Source: Dasypus novemcinctus (lineage: Eukaryota; Chordata; Mammalia; Cingulata; Dasypodidae). Taken from it: a stretch of 64,000 nt of DNA. Numbering within the stretch: the stretch's first letter is position 1; every line of letters starts with the position of its first letter. The translations under genes and the position numbers were made by a program. The notes beneath the pieces were generated by a model, which saw only the letters and a program-made list of their open reading frames with translations, did no database searches and was not told the origin of the DNA. The stretch covers positions 30,548,770 through 30,612,769 of the forward strand of contig NC_080682.1 in NCBI RefSeq assembly GCF_030445035.2. The letters are read 5' to 3'. Shown piece by piece: positions 24,566-35,170 of the stretch.

Positions 24566-27348
24566 CTTTGTAATAATATTACATTAAAAATATATATGTG
24601 AGGTCCCATTCAACCCCACCCCCCCACCCCCCCCCTCCCCACCCCCAACAACACTCGTTCCCATCATCATGACACATCCATTGGATTTGGTAAGTACATC
24701 TTTGGGCACCTCTGCACCTCATATACATTGGTTCACATCATGGCCCATACTCTCCTCTATTCCATCATGTAGGCCCTGTGAGGATTTACAATGTCCGGTG
24801 ATTACCTCTGAAGCACCATCCAGGGCAGCTCTATGTCCCGAAGACGCCTCCTCCTCTCATCTCTTCCTGCCTTTCCCCATACCCTTTGTCCATTATGTCC
24901 ACTTTTCCCAATCCAATGCCACCTCTTCTATGTGGACACTGGATTGGTTGTGTCCATTGCACCTTTATGTCAAGAGGAGGCTCAGATTCCACCTGGATGC
25001 TGGATGCAATCCTCCCATTTTCAGTTGTAATCACTCTAGGCTCCATGGTGTGGTGGTTGTCCTTCTTCACCTCCATCTTAGCTGAGTGTGGTAAGTCCAA
25101 TAAATCAGATTGTAGGTGCTGGAGTCTGTTGAGGCTCAGGATCTGGCTATCACATTGTCAGTCCAGAGATTCATATCCCCTAAATATATCTTAAACCCCA
25201 ACATTAACTGCACCTCCAGCACATTAGCATGAAAGTCTTATGAAGGGAGATCCCATCTGAGTCCAGATTCATCACACATAAACACCATTTCCAAAGAGGG
25301 GCCATCTGCCCTGGTAGTTAACCCCATCGGCCATGACCATAACTCCCATGGGTCTCTTTAGCCCTCAAAGGAACCAATATCTGGGGGTTGTATCTGCTTT
25401 ATCTGTCTCTCTGACTCTGCTCAGTTGTGCATGAGGGCAAACCTTCTGCCAGCCTCCAGACTCTTTTTTAGAAACTCGTAGCCATATAAACTCATTTCTC
25501 CTTTCCATTTCCCCCTTACTTTAGGTCAAACAGCATTTTAAAGTCATGGTATTTTATGTAGACATGGATATTCTGCTGATCCGCATTGAACCTTCCGTAT
25601 AAGGTCATTTTCCAGTTGCATCATCAGTTGGTAGTTGATAGTGGTCCCTCGTTGCCAGGGAGGCTCATCCCCGGGTGTCATGTCCCACGCTGGGGGGAAG
25701 GCATTGCATTTACATGCTGAGTTTGGCTTCGAGACTGGCCACATTTGAGTAACATGAAGGCTGACAGAAGAAAATTCCCAGGCACAAAGTTGCTCTAGGC
25801 CTTGTTCTTATTTTGGGTTTATCAGCTCACAAGCATAGTCATTAGTATCAGGGGCTCACTGTTGAACCCTCACTCCCTCCCGGTCCCCACCACTGTACCT
25901 GGGAGACTGTCGCTGCTCCCCTAGGGACCACGACAGAGCACCACTGGCCAGGAACCCAGTACCCCCCCTACTGTGGTTTTTAATTGTTGCCACTATGAGT
26001 ATATCCAAACATTACCATGCACCCTGGACATATGTTCTGTACAGCTCCCTGTCAGTCATATATCACCTGTCATTGGTATCCCATACCAGTATCCCTCCAT
26101 TGCCATTGTTGAAACACTCTGTGATCCAGAACTCCCCGAAATTTGAAGCCCAATATAATGTCATGGTCCCTTACTAGGGAATGGCATATAGCGATGAGTT
26201 TAAAGGATAGATAAAGAACTTGGATAAAGTTAGATAAAGAACTTAGATAAAGAATGTTGACTTGAAAAAATTCCACACCCTATTTTTTTCTTTTCCCCCC
26301 CCCCCCCTAATTATTCAGCTTTTCTTCACAGGAGTCCTAGACCACAGCAATGTATATATATAATATACAGCACTCCCACACATCCACCAGAAAACCTTTT
26401 CCCTTCCACAGTGATACTCTTACGCCCTATTCATATCATATTTACTTAAAGTGATGTACAGAGTCTGAGACATTAGCTTTCTAACAAGGTGACATCTGTG
26501 TTTACATTATGGTGCATACTTTAGGATACACAGTTCTTTACATTTTTAGTTATCCTATGTTTTACATTATGGTTTACATTATCAGTCTGTCATCTCCTAT
26601 ATGTTATGGTGTAATATTACATGTTTTATATCCATCCTTGTGTACTCTCAAGAAACTCCTCTCTTACCCCCCATTTACTTTGGTTCCACACATTTAACGT
26701 CCATTTTCCCTTCCACCTTGGTGCCCTCAGTGATAGCCAACCTCCGTTTCCTGAGGAGCCACTTCCAGAGATAGATGGAATAGTGTTCAGGGCCTAACTT
26801 GCTCAACTGCCCCAATGCCCTGGGAGCCACCCTTTCTCTCGAGGGATACAGTTCCCTCTATTGGTTGGCATTAGTCCTCCCCAGGATGTGGGTCCACCCC
26901 CACTCTCACTACTTGGGTTTCTACCCCATGGTGTCACCCACTCTGGCAGAATGAGCATTTAGACATTCCCCAGGAGCCCGTCCTGCATCAGACCCTCCCC
27001 TCCGAGCATTCTAAACAGGTAACCCTCTTTATTATATTTTGATATGATTTTCTCGGCATTTTACTCTCCACCAACACCTGACCCTCTCCTGGTTCGTATG
27101 CTACCCCTCCCTCCCCCCACTTTTGGGCAACGTTACCCACCCGTCCCTCCCCAGCCACCCTCAAACCCGCAAAGCCCCAAGCAAAGGCAACCCCTTGCCC
27201 CCCTTTTATCTCTTCTTTGTGTTCATACTTACCACCATCTCGTCTTAAATTCCACCCCTGCAGACATCGGCTCATATCCTTCCTCCACCCTCCGATTTCC
27301 TGCAAGCCTATCGTTCAGTCTCTTGCTATCTAGGGCAGCTTGTTTATT
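24566..27348 (-). other. L1 3' UTR, unusually long
   Basis: About 2.8 kb between the ORF2 stop and the tail, against roughly 0.2-0.7 kb in human or mouse L1. It contains the G-rich tract at 24616-24653 and pyrimidine-rich plus-strand stretches (27065-27200). Short open frames in it (for example 24669-25085 plus, 26988-27305 minus) lack any recognised domain and overlap on both strands, so I do not call them genes. Confidence 0.85.
24616..24653 (-). other. G-rich tract in the L1 3' UTR, candidate G-quadruplex
   Basis: The L1 strand has several runs of four to ten Gs separated by single T or A bases. G-rich polypurine tracts are a conserved property of mammalian L1 3' UTRs. The same tract survives in the L1 tails at 34981-35160 and 46653-46799. 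Confidence 0.8.
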
Positions 27349-30300
27349 TCATATCATTGAGGTCATGTAGTATTTGTCCTTCAATGTCTGGGTTGCTTCA
27401 CTCAACATAAGGTTCTCAAGATTCATCCATGTTATCACATGTGTTTGTAGTGTGTTTGTTCTTACAGCCGAGTAGTATTCCATTGTGTGTATATACCACA
27501 TTTTATTGATCCACTCGTCTGTTGATGGGCATTTGGGTTGATTCCAACTTTTGGCAATAGTGAACAATGCTGCTATGAACATTGGTGTACATATATTGGT
27601 TTGTGTTCTTGTTTTCAGTTCTGCTGGGTATATTCCCAGCAGTGGTATTGCTGGGTCATATGGCAAATCTATGGCTAGTTTTTTGAGAAACCGCCATACT
27701 GTTCTCCAGAATGGTTGGATCCTTCTGCATTCCCACCAGCAGTGGATGAGTGTTCCCCTTCCTTCACATCCTCTCCAGCACTTGTATTCTTCTGTTTTTT
27801 TCATAGCTGCCAATCTTATGGGTGTAAGATGGTATCTCATTGTGGTTTTGATTTGCATTTCCCTGATAGCTAGAGATTTGGAACATTTTTTCATGTGCTT
27901 TCTTGCCATTTGTATTTCTTCTTCGGAGAAGTGTCTGTTTAAGTCTTTTTCCCATTTTTTAAATGGATTGTTTATCTTTTTATTTTCAAGATGTAGGAGT
28001 TCTTTATATATGCAAGTTATAAGTTTCTTATCAGATATATGATTGCCAAATATTTTCTCCCACTGTGTGGGCTCCCTTTTTACTTTCTTGACAAACTCCT
28101 TTGAGGTGCAGAAGGCTTTAATTTTGAGGAAGTCCCATTTATCTATTAGTTCTTTTACTGCTCGTGCTTTTGGTGAGATATTCATAAATCCATTGCCTAT
28201 TACAAGGTCCTGTAGATGTTTCCCTACACTGCTTTCTAAGGTTTTTATGGTCTTGGCTCTTATATTTAGGTCTTTGATCCATCTTGAGTTGATCTTTGTA
28301 TAAGGTGTGAGATGGTAATCCTCTTTCATTCTTCTACATATGGCTATCCAGTTCTCCAGACACCATTTGTTGAATAGGCCACTCTCTCCCAGTTGAGAGG
28401 GTTTGGTGGCTTTATCGAATATTATGTGGTTGTATATGTGAGGTTCTATATCAGAGCTTTCAATTCGATTCCATTGGTCGATATGTCTCTCCTTATGCCA
28501 ATACCATGCTGTTTTCACCACCGTAGCTTTATAGTATGTTTTGAACTCAGGTAGTGTGATTCCTCCAATTTCGTTTTTCTTTTTCAGTATGTCTTTGGCT
28601 ATTCGGGGTCTCTTTCCTTTCCAAATAAATTTCATAGTTAGTTTTTCTAGTTCCTTAAAGAAGGCTGCATTGATTTTTATTGGGATTGCATTGAATGTGT
28701 AGATCAATTTTGGTAGGATAGACATCTTAATAATGTTCAGTCTTCCTATCCATGAACAAGGAATAGTCTTCCATTTATTTAGGTCTTCTTTGATTTCCTT
28801 GAACAATCTTGTATAGTTCTCAGTGTATAAGTTCTTTACCTCTTTAGTTAAATTTATTCCTAAGTATTTGATTTTTTTATTTACTATTGTGAATGGTATT
28901 TGTTTCTTGATTTCCTCCTGATCTTGCTCATTATTGGTGTACAGAAATGCTACTGATTTTTGCGCATTGATCTTATAACCTGCGACTTTACTAAACTCAT
29001 TTATGAGTTCTAGAATCTTCGTTGTAGATCTCTCAGGGTTTTCTATGTATAGGATCATGTCATCTGCAAATAATGAAATTTTGACTTCTTCCTTTCCAAT
29101 TTGAATGCCTTTTATTTCTGGTTCTTGCCTCAGTGCTCGAGCAAGTACTTCTAAGACAATGTTAAATAGGAGTGGCGACAGTGGGCATCCTTGTCTTGTT
29201 CCTGAGTTTAGAGGGAAGGAGTCTAGGATTTCTCCATTATAAACAATATTGGCTTTAGGTTTTTCATATATACTCTTTATCATGTTCAAAAAATTTCCTT
29301 GTATTCCAATCATTTGGAGTGTTTTTATCAAGAAAGGGTGCTGTATTTTGTCAAATGCTTTTTCTGCATCAATAGATATAATCATGTGATTTTTTTCCTT
29401 CAATCTGTTTATATGGTGTATTACGTTGATTGATTTTTTTACGTTGAACCATCCTTGCATACCTGGGATGAATCCCACTTGGTCGTGGTGTATAATTCGT
29501 TTAATGTGTTGTTGAATACGATTAGCAAGTATTTTGTTAAGTATTTTTGCGTCTAGCTTCATTAGAGAAATTGGTCTGTAATTTTCCTTTCTTGTGATGT
29601 CTTTGTTTGGCTTTGGTACTAGGGTAATGTTGGCATCATAGAAGGAGTTGGGTAATGTTCTTTCTGTTTCGATGGTTTGGAATAGTTTCAGCAGGATTGG
29701 TGTCAGTTCTTTCCGGAATGTTTTATAGAATTCACCTGTGAAGCCATCTGGCCCTGGGCTCTTCTTAGTTGGGAGATTTTTAATAACTGATTCTATCTCT
29801 CTGCTTGTGATTGGTTTGTTAAGATCATCAATTTCTTCTTTTGTCAATATGGGCTGTTTATGTGTTTCTAGGAATTTGTCCATTTCCTCTAGATTGTCAT
29901 TTTTGTTGGAATATAGTTTTTCAAAATATCCTCTTATGATAGTCTTTATTTCTGTGGGGTCAGTGGTGATATCGCCTTTCTCATTTCTTATTTTGTGTAT
30001 TTGCATCTTCTCTCTTTTTTTCTTTGTTAGTGTTGCTAAAGGTTTGTCAATTTTGTTAATCTTCTCAAAAAACCAGCTCTTGGTCTTGTTTATCTGTTCA
30101 AGTGCTTTCTTATTTTCTATTTCATTTAGTTCTGCTCTTATCTTTGTTATTTCCTTCCTTCTTCTTCCTGTTGGGTTACTTTGTTGTTGTTTTTCTAATT
30201 CCTTCAAATGTGCAGTTAGTTCTTCAATTTTTGCTCTTTCTTCTTTTTTGATATATGAATTTATGGCTATAAACTTCCCTCTCAGTACTGCTTTTGCTGC

Positions 30301-31167
30301 ATCCCATAAATTTTGGTATGTTGTGTTATCATTATCATTTGTTTCAAGGTAGTCATTGATTTCTTTTGAGATTTCCTCTTTGACCCACTGTTTTTCTAAG
30401 AGTGCGTTGTTTAATTTCCAAATCGTGGTGTGAAATCTGGGCTTCTTTCCCTTGCAAATCTCCAGCTTGACTCCACTGTGGTCAGAGATAATGTTTTGTA
30501 TGATTTCAATCTTTCTGAATTCGTTCAGCCTTTCTTTGTGGCCTAGCATATGATCTATCTTGGAGAATGATCCATGTGCGCTTGAGAAAAATGTATATCC
30601 TGCTGTGTTTGGGTGTAGCGATCTATATATGTCTATTAGATCGAGCTCCTCTAATATACTATTCAGATGTTTTGTTTCTTTGGTGATTCTCTTTTGAGAT
30701 GTTCTGTCCAGAGTTGATAGTGGTGTATTAAAATCCCCCACTATAATTGTAGATGTATCTATTCTTTCACTTAGTTTTTCCAGCGTTTGCCTGACGTATT
30801 TAGAGGCACCCTTGTTAGGGGCATAGATATTTATGATTGTTCGATCTTCTTGACAGATTTTCCCTTTCACTAAAATGTAGTATCCTTCTTTGTCTCTCAC
30901 AATTGTTTCACATTTAAAGTCTATTTTGTCTGATATTAATATAGCTACTCCTGCCTTTTTTTGGTTATTGTTAGCTTGTATGATTGTTTTCCAGCCTTTC
31001 ACTTTCAATCTCCATGCGTCTCTGGGTCTAAGATGTGTCTCTTGTAGACAGCATATGGATGGGTCATATTTCCTTATCCAGTGTCCCAGTCTGAATCTTT
31101 TGATAGGTGAGTTTAATCCATTGACATTCAGTGTTATTACTATCAAGGAATTATTTGTGTTAGCCAT
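27349..31167 (-). CDS. L1 ORF2 protein: endonuclease and reverse transcriptase
   Basis: 1272 aa, against 1275 in human, with no interruption. It nicks target DNA and copies L1 RNA at the nick (target-primed reverse transcription). Endonuclease domain, residues 1 to about 240: N14, E43 (in LQETHLR), D145 and N147 (in VGDFN), D205 (in KIDHM), D229 and H230 (in SDHSG), the expected catalytic set. Reverse transcriptase domain, about 500-770: the FADD box at residues 700-703 supplies the two aspartates, with TRQGCPLSP upstream. C-terminal cysteine-rich motif: C1130, C1134, H1142, C1143, C1147. All sit at the numbers used in human ORF2p. The start ATG is 75 bp after the ORF1 stop, so translation is expected by reinitiation or an unconventional route. 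Nothing essential appears missing. Confidence 0.97.
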   Translation of the reverse strand: MANTNNSLIVITLNVNGLNSPIKRFRLGHWIRKYDPSICCLQETHLRPRDAWRLKVKGWKTIIQANNNQKKAGVAILISDKIDFKCETIVRDKEGYYILVKGKICQEDRTIINIYAPNKGASKYVRQTLEKLSERIDTSTIIVGDFNTPLSTLDRTSQKRITKETKHLNSILEELDLIDIYRSLHPNTAGYTFFSSAHGSFSKIDHMLGHKERLNEFRKIEIIQNIISDHSGVKLEICKGKKPRFHTTIWKLNNALLEKQWVKEEISKEINDYLETNDNDNTTYQNLWDAAKAVLRGKFIAINSYIKKEERAKIEELTAHLKELEKQQQSNPTGRRRKEITKIRAELNEIENKKALEQINKTKSWFFEKINKIDKPLATLTKKKREKMQIHKIRNEKGDITTDPTEIKTIIRGYFEKLYSNKNDNLEEMDKFLETHKQPILTKEEIDDLNKPITSREIESVIKNLPTKKSPGPDGFTGEFYKTFRKELTPILLKLFQTIETERTLPNSFYDANITLVPKPNKDITRKENYRPISLMKLDAKILNKILANRIQQHIKRIIHHDQVGFIPGMQGWFNVKKSINVIHHINRLKEKNHMIISIDAEKAFDKIQHPFLIKTLQMIGIQGNFLNMIKSIYEKPKANIVYNGEILDSFPLNSGTRQGCPLSPLLFNIVLEVLARALRQEPEIKGIQIGKEEVKISLFADDMILYIENPERSTTKILELINEFSKVAGYKINAQKSVAFLYTNNEQDQEEIKKQIPFTIVNKKIKYLGINLTKEVKNLYTENYTRLFKEIKEDLNKWKTIPCSWIGRLNIIKMSILPKLIYTFNAIPIKINAAFFKELEKLTMKFIWKGKRPRIAKDILKKKNEIGGITLPEFKTYYKATVVKTAWYWHKERHIDQWNRIESSDIEPHIYNHIIFDKATKPSQLGESGLFNKWCLENWIAICRRMKEDYHLTPYTKINSRWIKDLNIRAKTIKTLESSVGKHLQDLVIGNGFMNISPKARAVKELIDKWDFLKIKAFCTSKEFVKKVKREPTQWEKIFGNHISDKKLITCIYKELLHLENKKINNPFKKWEKDLNRHFSEEEIQMARKHMKKCSKSLAIREMQIKTTMRYHLTPIRLAAMKKTEEYKCWRGCEGRGTLIHCWWECRRIQPFWRTVWRFLKKLAIDLPYDPAIPLLGIYPAELKTRTQTNICTPMFIAALFTIAKSWNQPKCPSTDEWINKMWYIHTMEYYSAVRTNTLQTHVITWMNLENLMLSEATQTLKDKYYMTSMI

Positions 31168-31242
31168 ATTTTGATTGGATTTGTGTTTGTCATATTTTGT
31201 TTGTATATTTTTTTTTTGTCTTTTTTGTTGTTGTTGTTGGTC
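31168..31242 (-). other. ORF1-ORF2 spacer of the L1
   Basis: 75 bp, rich in A and C on the L1 strand, including a CAA-repeat-like run (plus 'tgttgttgttgttgg'). Its size is comparable to the human L1 spacer. Confidence 0.8.
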
Positions 31243-32211
31243 TTATACTCTCCTCCAACTTTGCCTTTCCTGTTTTTTCCTTTCTTCCTGCAGAACTCCC
31301 TTTAGAATTTCTTGAAGGGGAGGTTTCTTGTTGGTATACTCTTTCAGTTTCTGTTTTTCTGCGAATATTTTGAACTCTCCATCATGTTTGAATGCTAGTT
31401 TAGCTGGATAGAGTATTCTTGGTTGGAAATTTTTTTCCTTTAGTACCTTGACTATATCATACCACTGTCTTCTTGCCTCCATGGTTTCAGAAGAGAAATC
31501 AGCACTTAGTCTAATTGAGCTTCCCTTGTATGTGATGGTTTTCTTTTCTCTTGCTGCTTTTAGGATTTTCTCTTTGTCTTGAGCATTGGATAATTTGACA
31601 AGTATATGTCTTGGGGTGGGCCTGTTGGGGTTTATGACTTGTGGAGTGCGCTGTGCTTCTTGGATATGTACATCTGTCTCTTTCAGTAGATTTGGGAAGT
31701 TTTCAGCCATTATTTCCTGCAACACTCTTTCTGACCCCTTTCCCTTCTCTTCACCTTCTGGAATGCCTATAATACGTATGTTTGAGCGTTTTGCATTGTC
31801 ATTCAGGTCCCTAAATCCTAATTGGATTTTTTCTATCTTCTTATTGACCCCTTCTACTATCTGTTTGATTTCTGAAGTACTGTCTTCCACATCACTAATT
31901 CTCTGCTCTGTCTCTTCTAGTCTGCTGATATTTGCTGCAAGTGTATTTTTGATTTCTTGAACTGTGGTGTTCATTCCCATCATATCTGTTATGTTTTTGC
32001 GTATGTCTGCAATTTCCCCTCCAAGTGATGTCTTCATGTTGTTAACCTCTTTCATTACTGCATCAAATTTGTCGGTGATAAATGTTCTGAGATCTTTCAT
32101 TGCTTGTGCCAAGTTTTGCTCCCCTTCGTGATTATTGGTTTGTTGATTGGATTCAGCCATGTTTTCCTGATTATTGGTTTGGTTCGTAGATTTTTGTTGC
32201 TTTCTGGTCAT
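31243..32211 (-). CDS. L1 ORF1 protein: RNA-binding trimeric chaperone
   Basis: 322 aa, close to the 338 aa of human ORF1p. It coats L1 RNA in cis to form the cytoplasmic RNP needed for retrotransposition. A polar N-terminus rich in Q and N (residues 1-35) is followed by a heptad-like region (about 40-130) suited to a trimeric coiled coil. The RRM follows, with NIRIIGIPEGEEKG near residues 143-156, and then the C-terminal domain with ARRQWYDIVKVLKEKNFQPR and the basic tail. REKK and RHILVKL are recognisable conserved segments. The frame is open from ATG to stop and lies upstream of ORF2 in the usual order. Confidence 0.95.
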   Translation of the reverse strand: MTRKQQKSTNQTNNQENMAESNQQTNNHEGEQNLAQAMKDLRTFITDKFDAVMKEVNNMKTSLGGEIADIRKNITDMMGMNTTVQEIKNTLAANISRLEETEQRISDVEDSTSEIKQIVEGVNKKIEKIQLGFRDLNDNAKRSNIRIIGIPEGEEKGKGSERVLQEIMAENFPNLLKETDVHIQEAQRTPQVINPNRPTPRHILVKLSNAQDKEKILKAAREKKTITYKGSSIRLSADFSSETMEARRQWYDIVKVLKEKNFQPRILYPAKLAFKHDGEFKIFAEKQKLKEYTNKKPPLQEILKGVLQEERKKQERQSWRRV

Positions 32212-33339
32212 CTCTTTATTTTGACGAATTTAATCAGTTCCTTAGCTTCTTTGTCTGCTCTTGGAGGTTAATTAGTTGTTATTTTTGCACAGGTGTTATA
32301 TCTTCTCTTTGTCACTTTTTTCTTCTTATTCTAGTTACTTGTTGTTGGTTAAGTTCACTTTAGAGGAAAGTATTAGTGTTGGGGAAAGGCAATTGTGTAA
32401 GCAAGGGAAAAGTGTAAAGTTGTATTGGTGATGTATGTTAATAAAGCAGGAATATGAGATCTGGAAGGATGGAGGTTAGATTCATGTAGATTGTATAGAG
32501 TTATAGCTGTAGGTAGAGTACCTTTTATGAAGTTGATGACTGAATTTGGGAGGAATATGGTATGAACTACACAGCTATTGTTTTCATGAGAGAGGGAAAA
32601 AGAAAAGAAAGGTAATAGTTTCAAGAGTGGATAATAGACAGAAAACAGAACAAAGGTATTAGAAATTAAGAGTTAGACACTTTGTGGATCGAAGAACGGG
32701 AGGTGGGGGGTGGAATATAGGAGAGACAGTAGATGATAGTGGATATCAAGATGCAGGGGAAGGGGGATAGTGTAGGTAGCCTAAATCAGTTCACACAGAA
32801 ATGAGGCAGTGGAGGATGGGAAAACCCAGCAAATGTGAGGTGTTCCCTGTAGCACCTATTGTATACTTGAATTAAAGTAAAAATAAGTGGAAGATGAGGG
32901 ACAAGAGGGAAAGAGAAAACCGAAAAAAAAAAACAAAAAAAAAAAAACAAAAAAAACAAACTAATTATAATAAAGAAAAAAGAAAGGCAAGAAGAAAGGA
33001 AGAAAGAAAAAGAGGATGGGCAAACGGTGGGGAACAGATAGGGAGAAGAGAGATACAGGTACACACGTGTCACAATTGCAACACTATCTAAAACAACAAC
33101 TTCCCCCCGCTTTGCCCTAAAACCCCCCCGTCTGTCTGCCCAAATGGGTCTGCAAGCACCTCCCTTCCCACAAACCCCCAATAGGCCGCCCAGGGCCCAC
33201 GAACTCCCCAGTACTGCAGATGCTCAAAAAAAAAAAAAAAAAAAAAAAAAAAATTAAGTAAAATTAAAAAAAAAAAAAACAAAAAACAAACAAACAAACA
33301 AACAAACAAAAAAAAAACAGAAACCCCTCCGCAGGCCCG

Positions 33340-33840
33340 GCTCCGCCCGCCGCGGAGGCTTGGACCGGCTCTGCCCGGCTCCTCACGCTGCCTTGGCCTG
33401 GCCTGGCTCCGCCCAGCTCCGCTCGCTACAGCGGCCCAGCGGGCTCCGGCGTCCACCTCCCGCCACCGCGGCCTGGACCGGCCCTGCCCGGCTCCGTACC
33501 CGCCGCGGCCTGACCCGGGCCCGCCCGGCTCCAAACGCTACCGCGGCCCGCTGCCGGGGCCTGAACCGGCCCCGCCCGGCTCCAAGCGCTACCGCGGCCC
33601 GCAGCCGGGGCCTGCACCGGCCCCGCCCGGCTCCAAGCGCTACCGCGGCCCGCAGCCGGGGCCTGCACCGGCCCCGCCCGGCTCCAAGCGCTACCGCGGC
33701 CCGCAGCCGGGGCCTGCACCGGCCCCGCCCGGCTCCAAACGCTACCGCGGCCCGGCTCGGCCTGGCTCGGCCCCGCCCGGCCCCGCTCACCGCCGGCGCA
33801 GCGTGGCCCGGCCTGGCCCAGCCCCACCGAGCGGGGCTAG
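33340..33840 (-). repeat. CpG-rich 51-bp tandem repeat in the L1 5' UTR
   Basis: The marker 'tccaa(a/g)cgctaccgcggc' recurs at 33530, 33581, 33632, 33683 and 33734, an exact 51-bp period, with degenerate related sequence on both sides. 51 is divisible by three, which keeps all frames free of stops over several units and explains the overlapping long frames on both strands. A CpG-dense repeat of this kind is reminiscent of mouse L1 promoter monomers, though the units are shorter. Confidence 0.85.
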
Positions 33841-34056
33841 ATGCCTCGTCTCCGCCTACCCAAGAAGGGAATCCTCTACAGGTAGCTGGGATCTCCGTGT
33901 ATATTTCACAGACGAATCCTCTCTGTTACCTTCCCTCCAAATCGATGTCCAGACACCTCCGGACCAGCAAAAATCCCGAAACAATCCGGTCCCAAAGAGT
34001 CTCCAACGCCGCCCAGCCGATTCCCTGCAGAAGACTCTAATAGGGATGTTCACTCA

Positions 34057-34068
34057 GCCGCCATCTTG
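34057..34068 (-). promoter_or_regulatory. YY1-like site at the L1 5' end
   Basis: CAAGATGGCGGC on the L1 strand, 10-21 bases from its 5' end. The human L1 5' end has a near-identical YY1 site (CAAGATGGCCG) that fixes the transcription start. Supports this being the true 5' terminus. Confidence 0.8.
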
Positions 34069-34078
34069 CCCCCTCCTC

Positions 34079-34092
34079 ACGATCATCTTTTT
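34079..34092. repeat. L1 target-site duplication, 5' side copy
   Basis: Exact copy of the 14 bases at 24498-24511. Confidence 0.9.
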
Positions 34093-34967
34093 ACATCTGA
34101 ACCATTTGCTTCTTAAAATATATCAAATAATACTAAGATTTTGGAAACAAGATATTGAAAACTTAATGGAGAACTGATTGCACTTAGAAACATGTTTGTG
34201 ACTGTAACATCCACATAAATTTTCTTTTTTTGTGGCTTATAAAATCTTTTCATCATTTTTTACACAATGCTGGGCTGTTAACATTCCATATCAAGCAGTA
34301 CTTTATGTTGCCTTATTCTGGATACTGGTCAAGGGAATTTGTTCCTAAGATTGGTGAAGGACCTAAGTTTAGTCTGCTCTACTCAAGCATAAATTGAGAT
34401 TCATCAGATTTCTGTTTTGGATTTCTGAATAATGAATCCAACAGGCTGAAGAGAGGAGAGAGAACCTTTGACAGTGCATCGAGGGAGAATTTGGGTCTTG
34501 TCCACAGTCACACGTAAGCAGACATTTTGAAAGAAAAGAGAACAAAAAGACAATAAAAAGAATTTAAAAATATATAAAGATAATTTTTAAGTATATTAAT
34601 ATAAAGAAGGTGAGCATATACAAGCTCAGAGATGGCAGGAGACTAGTCTCCCCAGGATTCTGAGGTACTGCTGACATTCTATTTTCTCCCCAGCTCCATC
34701 AAGCCCCCTATGAATCACCTGGTATCACAAGAATAAGATGACAACTTCTGCTCAATCAATAAATGACCTGATTGAACTACAGTGCCTGCTTCATTATCCC
34801 CAAAATATCCCTTATAATTTTATTATGCAATGCAAGAAGTAAAACAATAAAAAGTAACTCATAAAAAAATTGTTTAAGGTAACTCATCATTCTTCTATGA
34901 CAAGGAGCACATGGGAGATGAGCATTTTTCAGAAAATCTGCAGAGAACTGCAAAACAAGTGATAGAA
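34093..34967. other. Intergenic
   Basis: Nothing recognised. Confidence 0.45.
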
Positions 34968-34980
34968 ATAAAATGCTAGG

Positions 34981-35160
34981 ACCATGAGGTGCAGAGATAC
35001 CCAGAGATGTACTTACCAAATGCAATGGATGTGTCATGATGATGGGAGTGAGTATTGCTGGGGGGGGGAGGGGTGCGGTGGGGGTGGTGGGGTCGAATGG
35101 GACCTCATATTTTTTTAATGTAATATTTTTACAAAATCAATTAAAAAAAATTTCTAAAAA
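34981..35160 (+). mobile_element. Truncated L1 3' end with target-site duplication
   Basis: Begins 'tacccagagatgtacttacc'-like and includes 'aatggatgtgtcatgatgat', the G-rich tract, 'gaatgggacctcat' and an A-rich tail, all matching the last 150 bp of the full-length L1. 'aaatgctagg' at 34971-34980 is repeated at 35161-35170. The first bases (34981 to about 35018) are not clearly L1. Confidence 0.8.
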
Positions 35161-35170
35161 AAATGCTAGG

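Larger units (their letters stand above)
24512..34078 (-). mobile_element. Full-length, apparently intact L1 retrotransposon (9.6 kb)
   Basis: Autonomous non-LTR retrotransposon flanked by a perfect 14-bp target-site duplication. In L1 sense: a 1.87-kb 5' UTR (34078-32212) with a terminal YY1-like site, ORF1 (32211-31243), a 75-bp spacer, ORF2 (31167-27349), then a 2.8-kb 3' UTR and an A-rich tail interrupted by T residues. It has no 5' truncation, inversion or frameshift. Human L1 is about 6 kb; the extra length here is in both UTRs, mostly the 3' UTR. Truncated pieces of similar 3' UTR occur at 34981, 46653 and 54108. The exact target duplication and intact frames suggest a recent insertion that could still be mobile; whether it is active cannot be told from sequence alone. 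Confidence 0.95.
32212..34078 (-). promoter_or_regulatory. L1 5' UTR with internal promoter
   Basis: 1.87 kb ahead of ORF1. L1 transcription is driven from inside the 5' UTR by RNA polymerase II. In L1 sense it contains a CpG-rich segment with 51-bp repeats (about 33340-33830), then T-rich runs (33225-33320 and 32920-32960), then a quieter stretch up to ORF1. Open frames across it on both strands (for example 33360-34040 plus) come from the GC-rich repeat. Confidence 0.85.

Noticed and set aside
24669-25194. Cluster of overlapping frames of 65-138 aa
   Set aside because: All lie in the L1 3' UTR, overlap on both strands and show no domain or conserved start context.
27551-28042. 163-aa plus-strand frame, and 29738-30352 (204 aa)
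   Set aside because: Antisense shadows of the intact L1 ORF2.
33530-33790. CRISPR-like regular repeats
   Set aside because: The units are contiguous with no variable spacers, inside an L1 promoter region of a mammalian genome.
33360-33840. Long overlapping open frames on both strands
   Set aside because: A GC-rich repeat with a period of 51, divisible by three, keeps all frames open. No domain, and the region is an L1 5' UTR.
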